This document shows, piece by piece, positions 24,801 through 36,635 of a stretch of DNA of 64,000 bases; within the stretch, counting starts at the first letter, position 1; each line of letters opens with the position of its first letter. The DNA lies in contig JAESIW010000154.1 of assembly GCA_016802295.1 (NCBI GenBank), positions 682,252 to 746,251 on the forward strand, written 5' to 3'. A program made the position numbers and the translations under genes. The notes below the pieces were generated by a model. The model worked only from the letters and a program-made list of their open reading frames with translations, had not been told where the DNA came from and did not search any database. The stretch comes from Brachionus rotundiformis (lineage: Eukaryota > Rotifera > Eurotatoria > Ploima > Brachionidae).

Positions 24801-24900
24801 GTTGAATTTTTTACTTTATTTCTGTCTATTTTTTTGCTCAATTTAGGCTCAGCAAAGTGGCCTAGAAAAATATGTATTGCAGACCTTGGCAATGCAAGGC
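21845..24900. other. Intergenic between nuclear receptors 1 and 2
   Basis: About 3 kb of AT-rich DNA with homopolymer A and T runs. No frame with protein-like composition was found on either strand, and I see no recognisable repeat. Confidence 0.45.
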
Positions 24901-24921
24901 CACCATAGCACATTTGCATGA

Positions 24922-24937
24922 CGTTCACGCTTGAACG
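24922..24937. promoter_or_regulatory. Perfect inverted repeat CGTTCA-N4-TGAACG upstream of nuclear receptor 2
   Basis: The arms CGTTCA and TGAACG are exact reverse complements around CGCT. The half-site is one base from the nuclear receptor half-site AGTTCA. An ATTTGCAT octamer starts about 10 bp before. The site lies about 140 bp upstream of the start codon in a locally GC-richer patch. A role in receptor binding or autoregulation is inference. Confidence 0.3.
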
Positions 24938-25073
24938 CCTCTTCTCGGCTTAAAAGAGCCCAAAATAAACAATTTCTCAAGCACTTAAGCTATCTTTTCT
25001 TGTTTTAAATAAAGAATGTTTTCTTGTAGATTTTTGCTTTAGTTTATATCCACTTGGTCTTAAATGTGTCGCT

Positions 25074-26525
25074 ATGCACGAATCAAACAGCCAGCTTGCT
25101 CAGTCGAACAGTGTGCCAACCGTGCTTACCGACCAGGCATTCAAGCACCTGCTCGACGACTTCGAGACCTATAACTACAACAAAAAGCTGAAAAAAAGCG
25201 AGCCAAAGTACAACTTTGGCAAGTGTAATGTGTGCGGTGACCGCGCCACCGGCATCCACTACGGGGTGCCGTCGTGCGAGGGCTGCAAGGGCTTTTTCAA
25301 GCGCAGTGTTGAGCGCAACGAGGAGTATGTGTGCTACTATGGCTACAATTGCGAGATAACGCCCAAGCAGCGCAAGCGGTGCAAGTACTGCAGATGGCAG
25401 GCGTGTCTCAAAGGCGGCATGTCACTGGACTCGGTGCGCATGGGCCGGATATCGCGCGATGAGCGCGAAAAGATCATACGCGAGAACAACAAGACCAGCT
25501 CGCTGTCGGACATAAGCAACAGTGAGAGCCTGAGTCCGAGCTCGAGCCCGTTTGTCCTCGACCAAAATGCCAACCATGTGCACAAATCTAAGACATTTCA
25601 CCAATCATTGCTTGATTCGGTAAACATAAAGACCACAAACTACTTTCCCGGTGTAGATATAATCAGTCTAAATCAGTCCAGTGTGGAAAATGGCCTGTTG
25701 ACGTTGAGCATTTTGCGCGACAAATGCTACCAGATCTTTTTGGAATGTAACCATGAATTTGACCATGTTCATTACCAGAAGGCCAGGCGCATAATTGAGA
25801 AATTAGAGAGCCATGAGCCAGTGGCTGACTTCAGTTCTATGTCCAAGAAGAGCATAATTGATCGCTTTTTGCCAGCGCTGCAAAAAAATATCAAAACGTC
25901 CATTGATTACATCAGAAAACTGCCCGGTTTCGGCTCACTGGACCGCGCCGAGTTCGAGCAAGTGGTCATTGAGCGCATATTTCTGGTGATCACGCTCCGT
26001 GTGGCCAAGCTGTTCATGGATGGCGAGTTCTATTTGTTCCTGGATCTTGACGAAGGTGTCTACTTCTCACGGGCCATTATGAACAAGGCCTACGGCACAA
26101 GCCTGACCAATGATATATTTGAATTTTTGGCCAAGTTCAGTCAGCTCAAACTGACCGACCAGGAGCTGTCTGTGTTCATACCGGCCGTCATTACCAACAT
26201 AGGTCAATAGATAGCATTTTTCTTTAAAATAAAAATAAAAATAACCAACTTTTTTCCAATGATTTATTTTATTAAATTTTTAATCTATTTAGATACAGTG
26301 TATTCCGATGAATTGTATAATTTGAATGTATATTACAAAAAAATGCTTTCGTATGAGTTTAGTTTGAATAAGAGAGATGGTAGTTTTATGGATAAGCTAA
26401 AATATGTAATTACTTTTATTAATTGGTTTAATTAAAAATATATTTATCTATTTTTATTCTAAAAGAGTTATGATTTGTTGTCAGATGCGATGAAACGGAA
26501 CCGTCAAGTAGACCTAGAAGCTTGA
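25074..26525 (+). CDS. Nuclear receptor 2 of 3 (NR1-type, GC-rich, intronless DNA-binding domain)
   Basis: Exons 25074-26202, 26293-26405 and 26466-26525 join in frame; 433 residues. The DNA-binding domain begins at about residue 50: CNVCGDRATGIHYGVPSCEGC, P-box CEGCKGFFKRS, finger 2 ending CKYCRWQACL, then RMGRISRDEREK. A Ser-rich hinge follows, then a ligand domain with IRKLPGFGSLDRAEFEQ and AKLFMDGEFYLFL. The C-terminus ends RQVDLEA without a canonical AF-2 helix. Unlike receptors 1 and 3 it has no intron after CEGCK, and its first exon is far richer in G and C than anything nearby. It is probably a transcription factor of the same lineage-specific group. The missing intron and distinct composition could mean partial retroposition or gene conversion, or only strong codon selection. 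Confidence 0.92.
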
Positions 26526-29500
26526 TTTTATATTTTATTCCCAAATATATATTTTACTATTTTATTTTATTATTTTTTTTTTTTTGAAAAAAAAAATTGT
26601 AATACAATAATCAAATGATGTATATTTATTTAATCAAAAGTTTGATTTTATATTTTCGAGGATGTTAATCATTTATCCAGTCGATTTACCATTTTAGATA
26701 ACTTTTAAAATAAATTAATTGATATGCTCAAAGATGTTTTGGTTTTATTTTTTTTTTTTATTAAATAAAAATTCTTGATATAATTTAAAGCAATTTTTTT
26801 AATTATTAGTTTTTTTTATCAATTAAGTGATTAATAAGCGAAATTAAAAACTAGAGCTATTAGATTACATGTTTATCTCAGTTTTTTATTTGCGTTTTAT
26901 GTTTTATTGCTAAGCGTTGTTTTTTAATTAATTAGGCAAAAATTTAGATTTTTTTAGCCTTTTTTTTAAACAAGACTATTTTTTTGTCTTCAAGTTCTGA
27001 TTTTTAAAATTTTTAAAATTCAAGTTTAGTTCTTTTACTTGAAGGACACTTGGGGTCTTGTCCAAAATGTGATCATTTTAATGATACTGATTTGGTTAAA
27101 AAGATTGGTCACAAAAAAATATGCGAGGCTATGATGAAAAATGATCCATTCTAATTTTGAAATTTTCACTTAGTCTTCTTTTCTTTTAGATAAGATAAAT
27201 TAGTTTATGAATTCAATAAGCAAAAACTATGAACACTTAACTAGAGACTAGAAAGCTAGTGTTGGATACGGTCATAGTAAAGCGGTCAAATTTATGACCA
27301 CCAAAAAATACGAAATAAATTTAGAATTTAAAAACTAGTAAGATTAGTTAAATAATTTTTAATTTAAAATAAAATATTTTAATAAAATATCTCTTTTTTT
27401 CTGTTTAATCTTGTCAATTTATTTTGTTTCGTGTATTTTTTGGAGGTCCTAAAATTGGACCATCAAAAAGATCGATAATATCGAATTTATTTTAACTTAT
27501 TTTGATTCTTATGATCACATGTTATGTGGTCAGATGATCACATTTTGGACAAGACCCGTATTTTAATGAAGCTAAATAATTGTAAATAGTCGCTTAACAA
27601 TGAAGTAAAAGGAACATTGAATGGAAAATGTCTGAGTCTCGTAGAAAAAGCAGGAACCACTTCCACTCTGGAAGCATGTGATGGATTATCGAGATCCACC
27701 AGCCTGAAATAGTGACAAATTATGAAATAAACAGAATTAATAACACATAATCACTTGCAAAAGCAAAATATGCCTTTGCTGGACTACCACCAGAATGGGA
27801 GTCAATCAATTACATGGAATTTTTTAATTTATTTTGTACAAGTCTGGTGAACTACTCTTGAGAGCAGTTCTATCTACGGCACCTTCAAATAAATAAATTT
27901 CAATATTAATTATTTTCTATAAACGAATTAAAAAACTGTTGGACATGATAGATAAATACACTTGATCTAAATAGCTATTTATACCCGTTGTTATCTAGTA
28001 GGCGTAGAAAATAACACAATGCACATATCAATCGATTTTAAAGACTCAATAAAAATCACTTATCTTGATGCATGACACCTGTTTATAAAGACAGATTTGA
28101 AATTCTATAAAATAAAAAGCTTAAATAATATAAATAGTAGCTAATTATTTTGTTTAAAATTTTTCTATGACATGTTATATACCCAAAAAAAACTGTACTT
28201 ATCTTTTTATTGATTAAATTTTAGGAAAATAATTCTACAAAAAATACTATAACACAGCATTTATCTGAAATAATATCTATTTTATAATTTATTTTGATTC
28301 AATTTTATTTAATAAATGCGACAAAAAAATCTATATTTTTCCAATAAATTATTAATATTATTTTAGTTTGAATGAGTTAAATTTGAAAATAAAAATCTTC
28401 AAGATACTACAAGATAAAGATACTAAGAGATATTCAAGAATTATTTTTTAAAACTGACAACAAAATTTTCATGACAAATAAAAATATAAACATTAATTAA
28501 AGCTAATTTTTATTTTAATTATGAAATCTAATACTTGATAAATTTTAGAATTTTATTTTGTTTTTTCCAAGATAAGCTTGCAAAAATCTGTAAGAAAATA
28601 TTCCTCTATCATTAGGTTGACATTAAGAGTTTTAGAAGTTTGTTAGAAATTATTTTTGAATTTTATATATTTATAATAAAAATTGGTTTTAAATACAAAA
28701 TTAAATTCAAAATTACCAAAGTTAGATTTACCTACAATTCAGTACTCATGGAGATTGGAAAGATTAATAACAATGTTTCAGAGTCAAGAATTATTGATTG
28801 TTTAGTTAATAAAAAGTTCTTTCCTTTAAAATGATAATTTTAGCAAACACATTTCCTTATTATTACTTTTTTTCTTTTGAGTTCTGTGAAATATTATTTA
28901 TAATAAGATGAAAAGCTGAACGCTTTGTTTTGGTATTTTTAATTACCAGAATCAAGCAATCAGCTTAACATCCAACACCTGAACTTCCTCAATTAGTTTT
29001 AGTGTATCTTAAATCTTAAATCTTAAGTAAACATTCGAGTTTAATCTTCTAAAAAACCCTGATATTTTATTTTCTTATGATGGTTTCTGATTTTTTAAGC
29101 TATTTAATTAATAATTACCAGGACCAGTTTTTATTTTGAAAAAATTGATTTTATATTTTCATTTAAAATAAATAACTAGTGATAGCTTATGTTTAGGGTA
29201 ATCTGACACTCCATAATAAGATCAGTGACTTAAAAACTAATTGTTTACCTTTGAGAATTAATTTAAGTTAAATATTCTATTTGAAAAGTTGCTGATTTAG
29301 CGTTCACTTAATTAGAATTAGCCCTAATTGTTATTTATTTGCCGTCAGCTTCTAAATTCAACAAAAAAGTAATTTCTATTCCTATTGTTCAGACTAAAGC
29401 TTTAAGAAGAATTTAATTAAAAATTATAAATTTCTTTAAGCTTTATGAGTTTATTTCGGTAAAATTTCTAAAGAAGCTTAATTAGATTAATGAAAATAAA

Positions 29501-31321
29501 AAAGTTAAAATTAAATTTGAAAATGTAAATAAAATGTAATATTTAAAGCAAAATTATATTTATATTTATATTCTTCGATGATAGGATAATAAATAAAGAT
29601 CTATTTTTTACATTTTATGAAGCTAATTGGAAATTAATTTATTACACTTTTATTAAATTATAATGGGCTCAAAAAGTAAATTGATTAAATGATACCACTT
29701 AATAAACATAAATTAATATCGATTTAGTGACAAAATTTAAAAAAGTTATGAAATAAATTTTTTAATTATCATTTCTATTATTAATTTAATAAAAACTTTG
29801 TTACCATGGAAATTTTAAATGATGTACTTTTAATTAAAGAGAACTTTTAAATAAGAAATTTGGCAAAATAGAAATTGATTGTTTAAAGCCGTGAATTAAT
29901 TCAATTTAATCAAGTATAAAAAATAGAAGTTGTTTGAGGTACCATGGTATAATTTGTTTTTTTAACCCTTGTTGAAAAGGAGTATTTAATGAAGTATTTT
30001 TTTTACTAACAATTGCTGAATTGGTAAATATCTACAGGAGATGATGGTAAACAAGAAAAAAGCTAAAAAGCAACCATTTGAAATTTGACACCTGACCGAC
30101 TCTTGTTAAATTAACTGGCCTTGTTTTCACGAGTGCAATTCAAGTTCCAAAATAGCTTTAAGTTTATGAACTTTTAGCCAAATTACAATGTTCCATTTTA
30201 GGTAAAAATTTTGTTTTGAAGAGCTCTTAGGTCAATCGATTGTTTTTACCTAGTGGGCAAGTTCAATCAATTGCTAATTCAAATTTTAATTAGCTTAAAA
30301 ACCGGTTAGGTTAGGTTTTTAATTTTAAAAATTTTTATATTGTTAAAATTTGCCAATAAATATGCCAGGTTTCTCATTCAAATCGTGGCTAAGTCAAATT
30401 TTCTCAGTTTTTTTAAGCCTTAAATAAACATGTTGAAATTATTAAAAATTTATTAAAATTTCGTATGCTGATTAATTTATAGTTTAAAAAAACAACTTAG
30501 AATTTTTTTTGTTGATTTAAAAAAATCTGTTTCACTCGGTCAAGAATAAATTGGTGAGAATAGAGTAGACTGCTTAAAGCTGGTCAATTGAGTGTCGGCT
30601 AATAAATAATGCGGGTCATGGTGTCACTAAACTTTATTTTAAAAATAAAATTTGAGACTAAACAAAAAATTGTTAATCTGGCTTTATTAAAATTAATTCG
30701 CTACTAGGATGATGGCAAAACTTTGACCTAATTAGCTCGTATTATGATTTTAAAGGTCCTAAGGCTAAACAAAACTAAAACAAGAGATGATTTAGTAAAT
30801 ATTTAGCCAAAAGATTGGCAATTAGACTCTTAATATCAATAGAATGGTATTGTTTATATGGCTTGTTAGAGTTGGGCGATAAAATGTTGCTGGAAAATTA
30901 AAATTTATTTCATTTGGCAAAAAATTGATTGCTTTTTGAGCAAATATTATAATAGAAAAGCTTAATTTCGCATTTTTTTAAAATAATTTTTTATTTGGTA
31001 AGTAAGTATAGTTTTTTGTTTTTTAGTGTTGAAATTGTTTGCATCCAACATAGAAAAAATCATAATTTATAAAATTATATTTTATGATTATATTTTCGTT
31101 TGAACAAAACGCTTTGCAACAAAACGTAAGTGAACAAAATAGAGAAAAATTAAATTTTCTCTTTACCAAATTAAGGTTAAAGCAAAAGAGAAAAGATACG
31201 CAACACATTTGGTTACTTAATATAATTTTTCAAAAAATCATTAATTATATTTTGATTGAAATCTAGATTTAAGTTAATTGACTAGAAGACCAAAAAGGGA
31301 AAATTTTCTCTTATTTCGATT
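26526..31321. other. Intergenic between nuclear receptors 2 and 3
   Basis: Nearly 5 kb, AT-rich. It contains an inverted-repeat element at 27053-27557 and a mixed-composition patch at 27.60-27.87 kb whose broken frame includes AFAGLPPEW (retroelement-like, unassigned). Small frames at 28640-28834 and around 31.1 kb look like chance. A GGTACCATGG-like palindrome near 29.94 kb has no obvious role. Confidence 0.4.
27053..27557. mobile_element. Non-autonomous DNA element with terminal inverted repeats
   Basis: The left end GGGTCTTGTCCAAAATGTGA at 27053 is repeated as its exact reverse complement ending at 27557, with about 24 bp of matching terminus. The interior (about 455 bp) has no protein frame. 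The first eight bases, GGGTCTTG, are identical to the ends of the Merlin element at 40904-42133, so the two may share a transposase. I could not find a matching target duplication, so the flanks may have decayed. Confidence 0.6.
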
Positions 31322-34300
31322 ATGGAAATTTCGAGTGAGTTTGGTAAGCAGTTGAGGGACACAATTGGTGTCGATGAGAGCACAAACAGCGAACTTGTTT
31401 TGTACAAGCCGAACACCATCAATGGAACCAATTCGAACCAGTTCAATCCGAACAGCAATAGCAGCAACTCGGGCGACTTGACCAGCCTCAAGTCCTACCA
31501 AAACAAATTACGCAAAAAGAGCACTTTTCCATTCGGAAAGTGCAAAGTGTGCAATGACAAAGCTACAGGTGTTCACTACGGAATATCCACCTGTGAAGGC
31601 TGCAAAGTAAGTGCTTAGCTCTGCTTTCCAAAGCGCACTTCCCTCTCCTCATTCCAATTATCCAAAGTTAAAATTTGCAAAAATTTAAAATTGTATTCTT
31701 GATTTGAATAGAATTACACAGTCTCTTAATTAGAAATGATTATTTGATAAGGTGTTTATTAAAATTATTCTATTTTTTTAGTTCAAGTTAATTTAAAAGC
31801 AATAAATTTAACTTAAAGTTAAATAATTTGTTAAGATTTTTAGACAGTGTTTAATAACTTATCAAAACTAATCGTCTTTTGCCAAACGTGCTTTGTTAAT
31901 TATAATTTTTTTTAAATTTTAATTTGTTTTTTTTTCTGAAAGTCACATCTTCTAACATCTAGCTGAACCAATTTAGACTACATTAATATTCAGTTTAAAC
32001 AAGAAAATTTAATTTTTTATTTTATCATAAAATATTTTAAGTGCTTGGTTAGATTTTATTTTATTTGTCAAGATTGTTCTTTATATTAAGTAAATAACAA
32101 AAAAATCAACTCAGGTAGTTGTTTTTAATATTAAGAAAATCGTAGCTATTGATTGATCTTGATATTTTGATAATTATAGAACAAAATAAAAAGCAATAAT
32201 AATTTCTATTGATTTAAATTTTATTTATTGTTTTTAAAATTAATTATTTACTCTTGATTGAGATTGAAAAAGCACGAAAAAACAAATTAGTAAAATTTAA
32301 GTTCTATTATTCAAATTGTATCTATGGATACTCTTGACGTCATTGTAGTAAAGCTTTATAATTGACTTGTTAAATTGATTTTTTTTTCTTAAAATTTGTT
32401 TATTTATTCTTTAATTGAAAAAATTAAAACAAAAAAATAACCAGAAAAAAATCATATTGAGCCAAGTTTAAAACTTTTTCAAAATTTTCCATACAACCAA
32501 GTTTTAGGCTCATTTTTAAGATTAGTACCATTAGCAATCATTAACATTTTTGCTATCTTCCTTTCTGGCTAATTAAACAAATCTTTATACAACGATAAAA
32601 ATTAAAATACTTTTAACTTTTCATTAATTTATTCCATATGAATTTTTACCATAGAACACTCCTTTTTAAAATAATTAATGCCATTATTTAAAAGAGTTAA
32701 TTTCTTACAGCTAAAATAAATTCATATAAGCATTTCTAAGCCTAATTTATTTAATAAAATTGATTCAGATTTTTCTTATAGTTCTGGTTAAAACTACAAA
32801 ATCGCATGGTAATCTTAGTTGAGTTGTTTTTTAATAATAACACAGACAGCTAATTAACTAACTTTAAAAGCATTCTGGCGAATTTAAATAGCCTTTCAAG
32901 ACTAATAAAGTGTTCCTGTCTTAAAGACCGACTAATGTTCCATTTATTTGGCAAATGAATTTTAAAATTTTAGCTAAAAATTCAATGTTTAAAAAAATCT
33001 AAAGTTAAACAAGTAAAAAATTTACTTGTATAAAAACTAAATTAATGTAATTAAAAAATTATCAATCTTGAATAAAAATGCTCATGTTACTTTTTAAATT
33101 AGGAGATTTTGCCGAAAAGATTTCATGCTTATTAAATTAAAACAGAAATAAACTATAAAATGTTGATTAATTTTTTTAATTAAAAAAATTTTAATTAAAT
33201 TACGTATCTGATTAAAATTAATTTTTATTAAAGAACATTTTTTTATGGGTTAATCAATTAATAAATTATTTTTTTATTTAGGGATTTTTCAAGAGGAGCA
33301 TTCTGCGCAACGAGTACTACAAATGCTTTTTTGGCAACAACTGCGTTCTGAATCCGAAAAACCGAAATCGGTGCAAAGCGTGCCGCTTCAAGAAGTGCAT
33401 CCAAGCTGGCATGTCGTTCAGTGGTATAAAAATGGGCCGCATACCAAAGGCAGAAAAAATGAAAGCGATCGAGAGCTTGCGGCAAACTGGCGATGAGAAC
33501 GACGAAGACTACGAGGACTTAGAGGAAGATGAGGACGAAAATGGCTCGTCCAGCTACAACAAGAGGTACGCGATGCGCAAAGAGCTCGAGAACAATCTGG
33601 CCTTTTTGACCAACAACATTCTGAACCAAGGCAACGATTTGACCAAACCGGACGAAATAAAAAATCAATCGTCCAGCGATCTCAACAATTCCCAAGATAA
33701 CTCAAGTTTGGTGAACAGTGACGACGACGAGTCCAATCAAAACAGTCAAGAGTCTTTCAAAAACAGTTTGTCCAAAAAGCGCTCAATCTGCAATGACACC
33801 GACATGGCCATACCTGTGCTTGTCTCCAATCGCACTCGTCTCCAACGATACGAGGACTACATGACCAAATTTTTGGACCTAATGGAAATACCAGAAAACC
33901 TATCCGACTTAAATATCGAATCAGTGTCCATTATGTCCGCTCAGTCCAACAGTCTGATCAAAACATCCGACTTGTTCATGCGCAATTTGCTCGATTTACA
34001 CAAACCACTCAAGACTGCCAATATCCTGCCGCGCACCAACTACTCCAGCATGTTCACCAATTCATTCAATCAAAACGATTTGAGCTATCACATCATATCA
34101 TCGCTGATAAATGACAAAATATACCAATTGTACAATACGCACAGTGAGCCAACCTTGATGGTGCACGAGAAAGCGCAAAGGATGATTGCGCAGGGAAACA
34201 TTGGTGCTTTGGGCAACAACAGTCCCGATCTAACACTTGACCAAGTATGGTCTAGTCTGGTTCAGTCAATACCTGAATTTGTAAAATCTGTCATATTATT

Positions 34301-34837
34301 TTTCAAAGAAGTACCCGGTCTAAATGAGATAAATGAGAGCGATTTTGCCAACATTCTAAATAATAAGCTTTTTGATTTTTTTGTCATAATGAACTCCATT
34401 TTGTTCATTAAAGGAGAATCTTATTTGCATTTGCCAAATAATATTCACTACACAAGATATTGGATGCAGAAAATAAAGGGAAAATATACCACCGATGTTT
34501 TGTTTGAGTTTGTCCAAGAAATGAATGATTTAAATATGACCAATAAGGAAAAGGCGTTGTTTATTGTTTTGGTGTTTACCATGCCTGATCTGGACGTGGA
34601 AGACCACGAGAACTTGCAGGATTTGAATGAGTACTACACTCGGTCTATTTTGTACGAGTTTGACCTAAACAAGCGGGACTTGGTCTTTTTGGCCAAATTT
34701 AGAAGAGTAATTTTTAATTAAGTTTTTTTTTATGTGAATTATTTTCACATAAAAAATTCTTTTCTTCACATAATCGTTCTTTATTTAAGGTGTTGGCAAA
34801 ATTAAAAGAAAATCGAATACTTCAACGAACAGAGTAA
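31322..34837 (+). CDS. Nuclear receptor 3 of 3 (NR1-type, long acidic hinge)
   Basis: Exons 31322-31606, 33282-34706 and 34790-34837 join in frame; 585 residues. The first intron (1675 bp) is by far the longest intron seen here and interrupts the DNA-binding domain after CEGCK, the same place as in receptor 1. The DNA-binding domain reads CKVCNDKATGVHYGISTCEGC, GFFKRS, then CKACRFKKCI and KMGRIPK. A very acidic stretch (runs of E and D near residue 180) and an Asn/Ser-rich hinge of about 200 residues precede the ligand domain. Its core is FFKEVPGLNEINESDF, and FIKGESYLHL follows. The tail RILQRTE lacks an AF-2 motif. Role: DNA-binding transcription factor. The group looks like a lineage-specific receptor expansion; exact orthology is unknown. 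Confidence 0.9.
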
Positions 34838-36595
34838 AAACCCGTACCAATCATGTTTAAAAATTTTTGTGTATGTGACTGCTGAAAAGTGTTGTCAATG
34901 TTAATCAATTTATTTTTTTATACATTTTTATTTATTAATTTTTAATAAGTAAGAAACACGGACTATTTTTAACCTTATGGATAGCTATGTTGCTGGTTTT
35001 TTCTTTTTTTTCTTTAGGTTATTAGTATTTTTTGTATAAACCTATGAAGCCTTTACACTCCACTTTTTTTTGGAAACTTTTGACTATTTAAAAGAGAAGA
35101 ATTATATATTAGTATTGAACGGGATAACAGATAAATTGATTTTTTTTCGAAATGATTTTTAAAAGCTTGTAATTATTGTAAATTTATTTAAATTATATTA
35201 TTATGAGTCGAAAACTCTCGGCATAAAAGTTTTAACAAAGATGTTTTAATAAAAATTTAAAAATTATTTCATCTTTTTATCTTTAATTAGAATTTAGAAT
35301 AGATAAAAAATGAGTAAAAAATAAACAAATATTAGGAGAATAAATGTAAAAGTGGTTATCAACTAAATTAATTAAAATAAAATTTTATTGCTCTTTAAAA
35401 TAAATGTCAATCTATTTATTTAAATGATCTTAAATAAGTTTTCAAAAGTTAATACCAAATTAGTGAGGAAAAGGTTATGATATAAAGAATTTTTTCTATC
35501 ATTGATGACAAATATTATCAGTTAGTATTTAAACTCTTTAAATAATGGTTTGATCTCTCATGAAAATCTATGATCTATGATAATTAACAAAAATGATCTT
35601 TTATTTTTTAAAGCTAAATTTATAATTAGCAATTGAATTAGAATTTTTTTGTTTTTTGATTCAACAGGTCTTCTATGTTAAGTACAGAAGAGTACAATGC
35701 ATCCCACCTGTCCCTGTTCATTAGTCTCTAAATATTTAAGTGGTGCCAGATAAATGGCATCATCAATCATTAAAAGCTGTCTCTTCTGTTGGGACTGGAA
35801 GTGAGGCCAAAATGAGTTAAAAAACAAAAAAATATTAGCTGAATAAATGTAAAGTGTGTAAATTGATTGCTCTTCAAAATGTCAATTTTTTTTTCTTAAA
35901 TAAATTTAAGAGAATTGGTGGACCTTTTTTCTAATGTTGAGGAAAAGGTTATGATATATATAAATAGAAATATATAAATGATTTAATTATGGCCATTTTG
36001 CACAAAAAAAATACTTTCGAAAGAGAAAAAGTTTTTCGAAATCACCGACAAATACAATATTATATTTTTAATAAATATTAACTATTAAATATAAATTTTT
36101 TATTAATAATAACTGTAATACAAGAGTCAATTTCATTTATATTATTTATTCTTGAATTATAAATTGAGAATTAAACAAGATAAAAATGAATAAATTTAAG
36201 CTAAGATATCGGTCAGAAAGGATAATTAATTGACTGGAATTTTCATAAGAAATTAATGAAAGAATACATTTTTATATATTGTAGTTTGAGTTTGAAATTA
36301 TAGTTTCTTGATATTATTATTTGGTGCTTACCGAATGTGGCTGGCAATTAGTGAAAAAGATATTATGGAACGAAAAAGAAATGTTACCAATAACTAAAAA
36401 AATATGATAAGAAATAAAATTAATTCATCATTCGTGATTTTCAAATATTTAGTTCATTGGTGTCTTATATCAAAATTTTTTGAAGAAGTATTTTACTATG
36501 AAAGAAATATTAATTCGAAAATTTTAATCAATTTTTAATAACTTTATTTAAATCAACCAAAGACTAAACAAAATATTAATCTTTTAATTATTTTT
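34838..36595. other. Intergenic with a diverged direct repeat
   Basis: No gene is seen. Two stretches about 480-500 bp apart resemble each other: about 35305-35560 and about 35808-36050. Both hold AATAAATGTAAA, ATTGCTCTT, ATGTCAAT and GAGGAAAAGGTTATGATAT in the same order. This is an old tandem duplication of non-coding DNA. Confidence 0.5.
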
Positions 36596-36635
36596 TATTT
36601 TATTTAAAAAAATATAAGTTTAACTAAAATAGAAT

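Noticed and set aside
27600..27870. Mixed-composition patch with AFAGLPPEW, reminiscent of a gag or retroelement protein
   Set aside because: Frames are broken and the similarity rests on one short word.
28640..28834. 64-codon plus-strand frame
   Set aside because: Lys/Ile/Phe-rich composition expected from AT-rich DNA by chance; no context.
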